A stretch of DNA of 24,392 bases from NCBI RefSeq assembly GCF_040882075.1, contig NZ_JBBEBZ010000102.1:1-24392 (forward strand), read 5' to 3'. The notes below the pieces were generated by a model that did no database searches, was not told the origin of the DNA, and saw only the letters and a list, made by a program, of their open reading frames with translations. A program made the position numbers and the translations under genes. Positions 16,049-23,610 of this stretch are shown piece by piece (position 1 is the first letter of the stretch; each line of letters starts with the position of its first letter). The stretch comes from Nitriliruptor sp040882075. Its GTDB lineage: Bacteria > Actinomycetota > Nitriliruptoria > Nitriliruptorales > Nitriliruptoraceae.

Positions 16049-16255
16049 GTGGAACATCGACGCATCCGACGCACGCTGACCGTCCTCGACGACTTCGCCG
16101 AGGCGGACCGCCGTGATCGCGAGTACTGGCACGCGCTCACCCCCCGGGATCGGCTGCGCCACCTCGACGAGCTGCGTAGGACCAACTATGGCGACGATGC
16201 AGCTGCCGGACGACTTCAGCGAGTTCTTGAGGTTGCTCGGCTCCCACGGGGTTGA
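16049..16255 (+). CDS. Small helical protein partnered with a nucleotidyltransferase
   Basis: A 68-residue, highly charged, helical protein: HRRIRRTLTVLDDFAEADRR, then DREYWHALTPRDRLRHLDEL, then NYGDDAAAGRLQRVLEV. Similar small proteins with the pattern YW..LTP.ERL..L..LR..NYG occur upstream of minimal nucleotidyltransferase genes in many bacteria; I know this from memory of such pairs and have no database check. The reading frame continues 68 bases into the nucleotidyltransferase gene in a different frame, and the overlap encodes its conserved C-terminal helix, so the overlap is not an accident of start choice. GTG 16049 lies just behind a TAGCCT box. Possible role: the antitoxin-like or regulatory partner of the enzyme; this is inference. 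Confidence 0.7.
   Translation: MEHRRIRRTLTVLDDFAEADRRDREYWHALTPRDRLRHLDELRRTNYGDDAAAGRLQRVLEVARLPRG
16178..16181 (+). promoter_or_regulatory. Ribosome binding site of the nucleotidyltransferase
   Basis: AGGA, six bases before ATG 16188, lies within the upstream small gene. It supports ATG 16188 over the next in-frame ATG (16197). Confidence 0.5.
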
Positions 16256-16643
16256 GCACCTGCTCGTCGGCGGCTACGCCGTCGCGATCCACGGCTACCC
16301 ACGCGCCACCCAGGACCTGGACATCTGGGTGGCCGTGGACCCGGTCAACGCCGAGCGCCTCGTCGCCGTCCTCCGTGAGTTCGGCTTCGACGACGGTGAG
16401 GTGACCCCGGAGATCTTCCTGTCTCCCGACCGGATCGTGCGGATGGGCCTACCTCCCCTGCGGCTCGAGGTGCTGACCTCCGTGTCGGGCCTCGATTTCG
16501 CAACAGCTCGCGGACGCGCCGTCGTGGCGAGGATCGACGGGATCGATGTCCCCGTCGTCTCGCTCGCTGACCTGCGTCGGAACAAGGCCGCAGCTGGACG
16601 GCCCAAGGACCTCGCCGACCTGGCCGAGCTCCCCGAGGCCTGA
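16188..16643 (+). CDS. Minimal nucleotidyltransferase (Pol-beta superfamily, AbiEii/DUF6036-like)
   Basis: A 151-residue protein with the nucleotidyltransferase motif GG-x13-DxD: Gly28-Gly29 in LLVGGYAVAIHG and Asp43/Asp45 in TQDLDIWV. Glu94 in LRLEVL is a candidate third carboxylate. The C-terminal SLADLRRNKAAAGRPKDLADL is typical of the AbiEii/DUF6036-like group, several members of which are toxins that modify tRNA or other targets. This protein itself has no demonstrated role. It overlaps the small upstream gene by 68 bases in another frame, implying coupled translation. It converges on folC (26 bases between stops). Other possibilities are a stand-alone RNA- or protein-modifying enzyme unrelated to toxicity. 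Confidence 0.85.
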   Translation: MATMQLPDDFSEFLRLLGSHGVEHLLVGGYAVAIHGYPRATQDLDIWVAVDPVNAERLVAVLREFGFDDGEVTPEIFLSPDRIVRMGLPPLRLEVLTSVSGLDFATARGRAVVARIDGIDVPVVSLADLRRNKAAAGRPKDLADLAELPEA

Positions 16644-16669
16644 CGGGAGCGGAGGCAGAACGGTCCGAC

Positions 16670-18196
16670 TCAGCGATCGTCGTCGTCGCCGGGCGGATCG
16701 TGTTCGCCGTCGCTGACGTCGTCGGGCTCGTACTGGTCGGCGTCCGGATCGTCCTCGAGGAGGGCCTCGAGCGCCGAGGCGAACTGGGTCTCGTCGGCCA
16801 GCAGCTCCGCGGCCTCCGCCACGTCGTCCTCGTCGAGTTCGTCCTCGTCGTCGGGGGCGATCACGACGTGGTCACCGTCGTCGTCGGCCAGCGGCAGGTA
16901 GCGGTCACGTGCCGCGCCGACGGTGGTCAGGGAGCCGGCGACCAGGATGCCGTCGCCCTCCCCGGCCAGCGACTCGGCCCGCGTGAGCGCGTCGTCGAGG
17001 GAGGCGACCGCGTCCACCACGACGTTCCGGTCACGCCACAGCTCCTCGGCAACGGCCGTGATGCGTTCCAGCGGCGCCGCCCGAGGTGACGGCGAGGTGG
17101 TGAGGATCACGTGGCTGGCGACGTCCCGCAGCTCGCGCAGGATGCCGGTCACGTCCTTGTCATCGAGGCAGCCGGCGACCAGCACCAGCTCGCGGAACTC
17201 GAACGCTTCGGCCAGCGCCAGCGCCGCCGCGCGGGCACCGTGAGGGTTGTGCGCGCCGTCGAGCAGGACGGTCGGGTCGCGGTGAACCACCTCGAGCCGG
17301 CCGGGAACCTGTGCCGCTTCGAGGCCGTGACGCACGACGTCGTCATCCATCTCGTCGAACGCCGCCCCGGTGAGCGCCGAGAACGCGCCGAGCGCGAGCG
17401 CGGCGTTGCGGGCCTGGTGGGCGCCGTGGAGGGGCAGCAGGATCTCATCGATGACCCGGTCCCCCACGCGCAGGGACACCAGCTGCCCACCGATGGCGAC
17501 CCGCCGGTCGACCACGGTGACGTCGCGACCGAACTGCACCAGCGTCGCGTCGTTGTCGGCGACGGCGGCCTCGACCAGCGCCTGGACCTCACCGGTCTGC
17601 TCGGCGTTGACCACGATGCTGCCCGGCTTGATGATCCCGACCTTCTCGCTGGCGACCTCGGCGGGCGTCCCCCCGAGCTGTGGGTGATCGACGTCGACCT
17701 CGCCGAGCACGGCGACGTCACCCCGCACGAGGTTGGTCGCGTCCCAGCGGCCCCCCATGCCCACCTCGATCACGCCGACATCGACGGGCACGTCGGCGAA
17801 CCAGGCGAAGGCCATGGCGGTCAGCAGCTCGAAGTAGGTCACGCGGTCGTCACGCTGGTCGTCGATCAGCCGGGCGAGGGCGTCGACCTCGGCGTGCAGC
17901 TCGGCGAAGCGCGCCGTCCCGATCGGTCGGCCCGCCAGGGAGAGCCGTTCCCGCACGGACTGCAGGTGCGGCGAGGTGTAGGTGCCGGCCGACAGCCCGG
18001 CCGCGCTGCAGAGCGCGCCGACCATCCGCACGATCGAGCCCTTGCCGTTGGTACCCGTGACGTGGACCGTCGGGTAGGCCAACTGGGGGCTGCCGAGCAC
18101 GTCGAGCAGCGCCGTGATCCGATCGAGGTCGGGCAGCATCCGCCCCGGCCCACGGGCGGAGAGGGCCGCGACGGCCGCGTCGTCGTCGTCGCTCAC
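16670..18196 (-). CDS. folC: Folylpolyglutamate synthase / dihydrofolate synthase with acidic tail
   Basis: A 508-residue Mur-ligase-family enzyme that adds glutamate to folates (and to dihydropteroate if bifunctional). The ATP-binding loop is VHVTGTNGKGSIVRMVGAL (GTNGKGS at 48-54), followed by YTSPHLQSVRERL. Other signatures are VIEVGMGGRWDATNLV, DVDHPQLGGT, SEKVGIIKPG, LPLHGAHQARNAALAL and VLLDGAHNPHGARA. The enzyme fold ends near residue 436; typical FolCs are about 420-450 residues. The remaining 72 residues (437-508) are acidic: 33 Asp or Glu by my count. The GTG start at 18196 overlaps the valS stop (GTGA, four bases), so the two genes are translationally coupled. Confidence 0.95.
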   Translation of the reverse strand: MSDDDDAAVAALSARGPGRMLPDLDRITALLDVLGSPQLAYPTVHVTGTNGKGSIVRMVGALCSAAGLSAGTYTSPHLQSVRERLSLAGRPIGTARFAELHAEVDALARLIDDQRDDRVTYFELLTAMAFAWFADVPVDVGVIEVGMGGRWDATNLVRGDVAVLGEVDVDHPQLGGTPAEVASEKVGIIKPGSIVVNAEQTGEVQALVEAAVADNDATLVQFGRDVTVVDRRVAIGGQLVSLRVGDRVIDEILLPLHGAHQARNAALALGAFSALTGAAFDEMDDDVVRHGLEAAQVPGRLEVVHRDPTVLLDGAHNPHGARAAALALAEAFEFRELVLVAGCLDDKDVTGILRELRDVASHVILTTSPSPRAAPLERITAVAEELWRDRNVVVDAVASLDDALTRAESLAGEGDGILVAGSLTTVGAARDRYLPLADDDGDHVVIAPDDEDELDEDDVAEAAELLADETQFASALEALLEDDPDADQYEPDDVSDGEHDPPGDDDDR

Positions 18197-20856
18197 GAGG
18201 TGAGATCGGCGAGCGCACCACGCTGGGCGGTGAGCTCCTCGATGGTGCGCGTGAGCTCGACCTGGCGGTCGCGCTGCTGCTGGACCACCTCGGCGGGGGC
18301 CTTGTCGACGAAGTTGGCGTTGCCGAGCTTGCCCTCGACACCGCGCAGGTCGCCCTCCGCGCGGGCGAGCTCCTTGTCGATGCGCGCGAGCTCGGCATCC
18401 ACGTCGATGAGCCCCGCGAGTTCGACCTGCGCCTGCCCACCGTCGAGCACGATGGTGGAGGTACCGGGCCGGTCCTCGAGCGCGTCGACGAAGGTGACGT
18501 CCGACAGGCCAGCCAGGGACGTCACGAGCGTGCGGTGGCCCTCGAGCACACCGCGCGCCGACGAGGTGACGGTGAGCTCGAAGCGGGCGGAGGGCGCCAC
18601 GCCGTTCTGCGACCGGAAGCGTCGAACCTCGGTCACGAGGTCACGGATCGCGGCGAAACCGGCCTCCGCGTCCTCGTCGAGATCGTCCGGCCGACCGGTC
18701 GGGTACGGGGCGACCATGAGCGACTCCGGGCCGCCCGCCGCGCCGGTGAGCGCGCGCCACAGCTGCTCGGTCACGAACGGGATCATCGGGTGCAGGAGCC
18801 GGAGCAGGTCGTCGAGCACGCGCGCGAGGACAGCCTGGGCGGTCGCCTTCGTGTCGGGGTCGTCGCCGTAGACGCGGGGCTTGACCGCCTCGAGGTACCA
18901 GTCGGCCAACTCGTCCCAGGCGAGGTGGTAGAGCGCGCCAGAGATGCGGGCGTAGTCCCAGGTGGCGTACGCATCCTCGGCCTGCGCGCGCGTGCGCTCG
19001 AGGGTCGACAGGATCCAGCGGTCCTCGAGGGCGAGCTGCTCGCGTGGCGGGAGGGCACCGGGGCGGGCGTCGTCGAGGACACGCAGCCCGAACCCGACGA
19101 TGTTCCACAGCTTGTTGGTGAACCGCTTGGCGCCCTCGACCCACTCGGGGGCGAGCGGCACGTCGGTACCCGGGGACGAGTGCTGGAACAGCGCGAACCG
19201 CAGCGCGTCCGCCCCGAACTCGTCGATGAACTCGAGCGGGTCGATGACGTTGCCGAAGCTCTTGGACATCTTCTTGCCGTACTGGTCGCGGACCATCCCG
19301 TGGTTGTAGATGACGCGGAACGGCACCTCGTCGAGGAACCACAGTCCGATCATCAGCATCCGCGACACCCAGAAGGTGTTGATGTCGTACCCGGTCTCGA
19401 GCACGGCGGTCGGGTACCAGGTCTCGAGCTCGGGGGTGGTGTCGCCCGGCTTCTCCCACCCGAACACCGTGAACGGCCACAGTTGCGAGCTGAACCAGGT
19501 GTCGAGGACGTCCTCGTCCTGCACCAGCCCGCCCTGCCCGCACTCGGTGCAGGCGGTCGGGGCGTCCTCACGCGTGACCGTGATGTGACCGTCGGGGCAG
19601 TACCAGGCCGGGATGCGGTGGCCCCACCAGATCTGGCGCGAGATGGTCCAGTCGTGCAGGCCGTCGAGCCAGTCGAGGAAGCTCTTGGTGAAGCGGTCGG
19701 GGACCAGGCGCGTCCGACCGTCGCGGACGGCCTGGGCCGCCTTGTCCGCGAGCGGTCGCACCTCGACGAACCACTGGTCCGACAGGCGCGGTTCGACGAC
19801 GGTGTCGCAGCGCGAGCAGTGACCGACGGAGTGCTCGTGGCTGTCGACCCCGAGCAGCAGGCCGAGCGCGTCGAGCTCCTCCTTCACCTGACGCCGCGCC
19901 TCGAAGCGGTCGAGCCCGGCGAACCGCTCGCCCACGACGTCGGTGAGCGTCGCGTCCTCGGCCAGGATGTCGATGACCTCGAGGTCGTGGCGCAGCGCGA
20001 TGGCGTGGTCGTTCGGGTCGTGAGCCGGGGTGATCTTGACCGCTCCGGAGCCGAACTCGGGGTCGACGTAGTCGTCGGCGATGACCCGGAACGTGCGGTC
20101 CTGGAAGGGGTGGCGGACCTCGCGGCCCACGACGTCGGCGTACCGCTCGTCGTCCGGGTGCACGGCGATGGCGGTGTCGCCGAGCATCGTCTCGGCCCGG
20201 GTCGTCGCCACCTCGATGCCGCCGTCAGGGTCATCGGCGAACGGGTAGCGGAAGCGGGCGAGCTCACCGACGTCGTCGCTGTGGTCGACCTCGATGTCGG
20301 ACAGCGCGGTGTGGCAGCGCGGGCACCAGTTGATCAGCCGGTTGCCGCGGTAGATCAGCCCCTGCTCGTGCAGGGACACGAACACCTCACGGACGGCGCG
20401 GGACCGCGGCTCGTCGAAGGTGAAAGCCTCGCGGTCCCAGTCGAGGGAGGAGCCGAGCTTGCGCAGCTGGTCGAGGATGCGGCCGCCGGACTCCTCCTTC
20501 CACTCCCAGACCCGCTCGACGAAGGCCTCGCGACCGAGCTCGTGCCGGTCGGTGCCCTCGGCGGCGAGCTGCTTCTCGACCACGTTCTGGGTCGCGATGC
20601 CGGCGTGGTCCATCCCGGGGATCCAGACCGCGTTCTTGCCCTGCATCCGCGCCCGGCGGACCATCGCGTCCTCGATCGCGTTGGTCAGCGCGTGCCCGAT
20701 GTGGAGCGCCCCGGTGACGTTCGGCGGCGGGATGACGATGGCGAACGGTTCGCCCTCGTCGTCGGGGTCGGCGGAGAACAGCCCGGCGGCCAGCCAGTCC
20801 TCGTACAGATCGGGTTCGACCGCGGCGGGGTCGTAGGCCTTCGGCAGCTCGGTCAT
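18193..20856 (-). CDS. valS: Valyl-tRNA synthetase
   Basis: An 887-residue class I aminoacyl-tRNA synthetase of full length that charges tRNA-Val and edits mischarged threonine. PPPNVTGALHIGHALTNAIE holds HIGH (52-55), GMDHAGIATQ follows, and KMSKS is at 529-533 in KKMSKSFGNVIDPLEF. Zinc-like knuckles are present: NWCPRCHTALSD, HCSRCDTVVEPRLSDQWFV and CTECGQ. The editing domain carries ATTRAETMLGDTAIAVHPDD. The C-terminal residues about 820-887 form the coiled-coil tRNA arm (DKELARAEGDLRGVEGKLGN). ATG 20856 is the start although its ribosome binding site is weak. A TACGCT box at 20922-20917 on the minus strand could be its -10. Coupled to folC. Confidence 0.98.
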   Translation of the reverse strand: MTELPKAYDPAAVEPDLYEDWLAAGLFSADPDDEGEPFAIVIPPPNVTGALHIGHALTNAIEDAMVRRARMQGKNAVWIPGMDHAGIATQNVVEKQLAAEGTDRHELGREAFVERVWEWKEESGGRILDQLRKLGSSLDWDREAFTFDEPRSRAVREVFVSLHEQGLIYRGNRLINWCPRCHTALSDIEVDHSDDVGELARFRYPFADDPDGGIEVATTRAETMLGDTAIAVHPDDERYADVVGREVRHPFQDRTFRVIADDYVDPEFGSGAVKITPAHDPNDHAIALRHDLEVIDILAEDATLTDVVGERFAGLDRFEARRQVKEELDALGLLLGVDSHEHSVGHCSRCDTVVEPRLSDQWFVEVRPLADKAAQAVRDGRTRLVPDRFTKSFLDWLDGLHDWTISRQIWWGHRIPAWYCPDGHITVTREDAPTACTECGQGGLVQDEDVLDTWFSSQLWPFTVFGWEKPGDTTPELETWYPTAVLETGYDINTFWVSRMLMIGLWFLDEVPFRVIYNHGMVRDQYGKKMSKSFGNVIDPLEFIDEFGADALRFALFQHSSPGTDVPLAPEWVEGAKRFTNKLWNIVGFGLRVLDDARPGALPPREQLALEDRWILSTLERTRAQAEDAYATWDYARISGALYHLAWDELADWYLEAVKPRVYGDDPDTKATAQAVLARVLDDLLRLLHPMIPFVTEQLWRALTGAAGGPESLMVAPYPTGRPDDLDEDAEAGFAAIRDLVTEVRRFRSQNGVAPSARFELTVTSSARGVLEGHRTLVTSLAGLSDVTFVDALEDRPGTSTIVLDGGQAQVELAGLIDVDAELARIDKELARAEGDLRGVEGKLGNANFVDKAPAEVVQQQRDRQVELTRTIEELTAQRGALADLTS

Positions 20857-20944
20857 CGCAGGCGCTCACGGGCAGAGGACGGGGGACGCCGCACCAGGGG
20901 CACGGCCGAGCACCGAGCGTAGCCCCGGCCCGTGGACGCCCGGC

Positions 20945-21601
20945 CTACGCGTCGGGAGCCGACACGTCGCGCCACACGATCGTGGCGTACCCATCGACGT
21001 CCTCGGTCCAGACCACCGGTTCGGCGGATCCGTCGGCGGGCACGAGCAGGAGCCGGTCGGCGCTGTCCTGCAGCGCGACCCAGGCGCCGTCGGGTGACGG
21101 CCACGTCCCGTGGATGCTGTACCGCTCGTCGGCATCCGTGGTCCACAGGACCTGGCCATCCACCCGGACCTCGAGCTGCCCACCGTCGCGCACCTCGGCC
21201 AGGTCGTGGCCACGGTGCGGATCGAGGAAGTCGGCCCCATCGGCATCGCTGCGGTGGACCACCTCCCCCGAGTCCGGGTCGATGGTCAACAGTTCGCGGT
21301 CGGTGGCTGCCCACCGGCGGAGCTGCAGTCCGGCGTCCGTCCACCCGACCAGCTCACCCCCGTCGTCGCCGCACCACGCCTCGTCCCGATCACCGTCGGG
21401 TCGCACCACGATCACGCACGCCTCATCGGTCCAGTCGAGGTAGGCCACCGTGCCGGTGAAGCTCAGGCCGTCGAGGGGTGCGAGCTGCGGCGGACGCACG
21501 ACGCCGAAGAGCACCACCGCGACGACGACGAGGATGGCCACCACCGCGGCTGCCACGAGCGCGACCGGCTGCGTCGCCTCGGACCTCGTCGGGGTGCTCA
21601 C
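20945..21601 (-). CDS. Membrane-anchored protein of unknown function with beta-rich outer domain
   Basis: A 218-residue protein not assigned to a named family. Residues about 12-35 (PVALVAAAVVAILVVVAVVL) form one membrane anchor with a short cytoplasmic N-terminus. The remainder is beta-rich, with repeated short strands ending in Asp/Gly turns (LLTIDPDSGEVVHRSD, GTWPSPDGAWVALQDSADRL), like blades of a WD40/TolB-type propeller, though too few for a full one. Two cysteines (in ACVIVV and AWCGDD) could form a disulfide outside the cell. GTG 21601 overlaps the stop of the DUF2157-like gene by four bases (GTGA), so the two are coupled and may act together at the membrane. Confidence 0.8.
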   Translation of the reverse strand: MSTPTRSEATQPVALVAAAVVAILVVVAVVLFGVVRPPQLAPLDGLSFTGTVAYLDWTDEACVIVVRPDGDRDEAWCGDDGGELVGWTDAGLQLRRWAATDRELLTIDPDSGEVVHRSDADGADFLDPHRGHDLAEVRDGGQLEVRVDGQVLWTTDADERYSIHGTWPSPDGAWVALQDSADRLLLVPADGSAEPVVWTEDVDGYATIVWRDVSAPDA

Positions 21602-22596
21602 GAGGCACCTCCCTGGGTGACGACCTCACGTCTCGCACGACCGAGCCCGACCGCCAGGAGCACCAGGAGCATCCCGACGAGCAGCAAGGTGGCGGGCGCT
21701 CCGATCGCGTCACCGAACAGCTCGAAGACCAGCTGCGGGACCAGCACGAACAACCCGACGGCGCCCACGGCGAGGTGGTGCAACCCGCCACCGGCGACGG
21801 CGGCCACGACCAGCGCCGCGGCGGCCGCGATGGCCAGCACGAGCGCGAGGACCCGCAGGTCACCGAACGCGGCGCACTGGAGGGCGACGAGGGCCAGCAC
21901 CGCACCCGAGGTGACGGCCACCGGGCGCGGCGGCAGGTAGCCGCCCTCGCCGAGGAGCAGCCACACCGCGCCGAGCGCGGCGAACGGCAGCGCGTACCAG
22001 AACGGCTCCGAACCGAGGTCCGGTCGGGCGACGATCGCGCCGAGCAGGGTCAGGAGCGCGACCAGGAGGACCAGCTGGGGCAACGCTCGGCGGCGCGTGA
22101 GGTAGAGCGGGAGGGCGGTGAGGGCGGCCACGACCCCGACCGTGAGCGCCAGGTCCTCCTCCCGCCAGCCGAGCGGCCCCTCGGCCACGATGAAGGCACA
22201 CCACGCGGTGCCGGTGACGACGCCGAGGTGCAGGACCGACACCAGCCGCTGCATCGCCGGAGCGGTCGAGCGCCGGAGCGGCCAACTCGCGCCGGCCATC
22301 AGCACGGTGACCAGCGCGGCCAGGGCCAGCTGCCCCCAGGTGGTGAGCTCCTCCCACAGCTCGCCGAGGAAGAGCCCCACGGCCCCGAGCACGAGCGCGG
22401 CACCGACGTACCCGATCGCCTCGGCTGCCGTCGTCCGATCGCGGCGGCCACGTCGGTCCGGATCCGGTGGCGGGTCGACGCCGGGACGCGCGCGTTCGTG
22501 AGCGGCGATGGCAGCCGCCTGGTCGGCCGTCAGCAGCCCCGCACGCTGCCACTCGGCGATGCGATCATCGAGCGGTCCTTCGATCCCGACGCTCAC
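21598..22596 (-). CDS. DUF2157-like polytopic membrane protein
   Basis: A 332-residue protein. The N-terminus (LDDRIAEWQRAGLLTADQAA) resembles the short helical head of DUF2157 proteins. A charged, proline-rich linker follows (PGVDPPPDPDRRGRRDRTT), then about ten membrane helices starting with AIGYVGAALVLGAVGLFL. The function of DUF2157 proteins is unknown. I chose GTG 22596 because GAGGAG lies six bases upstream (22608-22603) and the sequence aligns with the family from there; the longer reading from 22680 adds 28 residues without similarity. It follows the dehydratase-like gene after a 105-base gap and is coupled to the membrane-anchored protein downstream. Confidence 0.75.
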   Translation of the reverse strand: MSVGIEGPLDDRIAEWQRAGLLTADQAAAIAAHERARPGVDPPPDPDRRGRRDRTTAAEAIGYVGAALVLGAVGLFLGELWEELTTWGQLALAALVTVLMAGASWPLRRSTAPAMQRLVSVLHLGVVTGTAWCAFIVAEGPLGWREEDLALTVGVVAALTALPLYLTRRRALPQLVLLVALLTLLGAIVARPDLGSEPFWYALPFAALGAVWLLLGEGGYLPPRPVAVTSGAVLALVALQCAAFGDLRVLALVLAIAAAAALVVAAVAGGGLHHLAVGAVGLFVLVPQLVFELFGDAIGAPATLLLVGMLLVLLAVGLGRARREVVTQGGAS

Positions 22597-22602
22597 GGCT
22601 GG

Positions 22603-22608
22603 CTCCTC
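22603..22608 (-). promoter_or_regulatory. Shine-Dalgarno site for the DUF2157-like gene
   Basis: The minus strand reads GAGGAG, CCAGCC, GTG. The last 14 bases are identical to those at the radical SAM gene start. Confidence 0.6.
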
Positions 22609-22701
22609 GTCGCTCGCGGCCACACAGCATCGTCCACCACGTGATCGGAACGGGACAGGCGGGACCGCCCCCACCCGCACCTGGGGGGTCCTCGCACCTG
22701 C

Positions 22702-23610
22702 TCAGTTCGCGCCGCAGACCCAGATGGCGACGCGCTCGCCGTCCTCCGGGCGGTAGGCCCCGGACGTGAGCGCTGCCAACGCGGTCGCGCCGGCTGGTTC
22801 AGCGCGGAGCCGGCAGGTGTCCCACAGGCGCGCCTGCGCATCGGCGACGGCATCGTCGGGGACGGTGAGCGCGGCGGTGATGCGGTCGCGGACCGCCCAG
22901 GCGTGGTCGCCGATGCGCCGGGCTCCGAGCGCGGACACCGCCAGGCCGCCCACCTCGACGTCGACCGGCTCACCGGCGTCGACCGCGGCGTGCAGCGTGG
23001 GGCACCCGTCGGTCTCGACGGCGATGACCCGCACGTGAGCGGGCAGCGCGGCGCAGGTCCCGGCGAGCAGCCCCCCTCCCCCGACGGCGACGACCACCGT
23101 GTCGACCTCCGGCAGGTCGGCGAGCACCTCGGCCGCGGCCGTGCCCTGCCCGGCGACCACCAGCGGGTCGTCGTACGCGTGGGCACGTAGCGCCCCGCGG
23201 TCCGCCACGAGGGCGTCGGCCCGGGCGAGGGCATCGGCGTAGACGCCCGGGACCACCTCGAGGTCGGCGCCGAGCGCGCGGAGCGGGTCACGCTTCGAGG
23301 CGGGCGAACTGTCGGGCACCACGATCGTCGCCCGGTGGCCGAGGGCGCGGGCGGCCCACGCCACCGCCAGGCCGAAGTTGCCGCCCGAGGCTGCCACGAC
23401 GCCGGCGTCGGGGACGCGGCTCCCCGCGAGGAGGTTGGTGGCGCCCCGCACCTTGAAGGACCCGGTGGGCTGCAGGAGATCGAGCTTCAGCGCGAGCCGG
23501 CCAGACACGCCGAACGCCCCGTCCTCGATGCCGAGCAGGGGCGTGCGTCGGACGCGACCGGCGATGCGATCGGCGGCCGCGGCGACGTCGTCCGGCCCGA
23601 GCGTGGTCAG
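22702..23610 (-). CDS. PLP-dependent threonine/serine dehydratase-like enzyme, probable CTG start
   Basis: A fold-type II PLP enzyme, 302 residues if started at CTG 23610. The Schiff-base lysine is Lys53 in LLQPTGSFKVRGATNL. The substrate loop is AASGGNFGLAVAWAARALG (SGGN at 75-78), the phosphate loop is AVGGGGLLAG (177-180), and the protein ends with IWVCGAN. Homologues usually continue a few residues past this last motif. Family-conserved sequence (AAADRIAGRVRRTPLL) lies upstream of the first ATG/GTG/TTG codon (GTG 23508), and the frame is open back to a TGA inside clpX. The only fitting start is CTG 23610, which overlaps the clpX stop as CTGA, with AGGA nine bases upstream. Likely reaction: dehydration of threonine or serine to a 2-oxo acid; a racemase or related lyase cannot be excluded. 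It lacks the regulatory ACT-like domain of biosynthetic IlvA. Confidence 0.85.
   Translation of the reverse strand: MTTLGPDDVAAAADRIAGRVRRTPLLGIEDGAFGVSGRLALKLDLLQPTGSFKVRGATNLLAGSRVPDAGVVAASGGNFGLAVAWAARALGHRATIVVPDSSPASKRDPLRALGADLEVVPGVYADALARADALVADRGALRAHAYDDPLVVAGQGTAAAEVLADLPEVDTVVVAVGGGGLLAGTCAALPAHVRVIAVETDGCPTLHAAVDAGEPVDVEVGGLAVSALGARRIGDHAWAVRDRITAALTVPDDAVADAQARLWDTCRLRAEPAGATALAALTSGAYRPEDGERVAIWVCGAN

Noticed and set aside
17111..20922. Two long plus-strand open frames opposite folC and valS
   Set aside because: Antisense shadows of two unmistakable housekeeping genes with complete motifs.
20918..20947. GCGTAG…CTACGC inverted repeat between the anchored protein gene and valS as a terminator
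   Set aside because: Only six outer base pairs with non-pairing GC-rich sequence inside and no T-run; one arm overlaps the stop codon.
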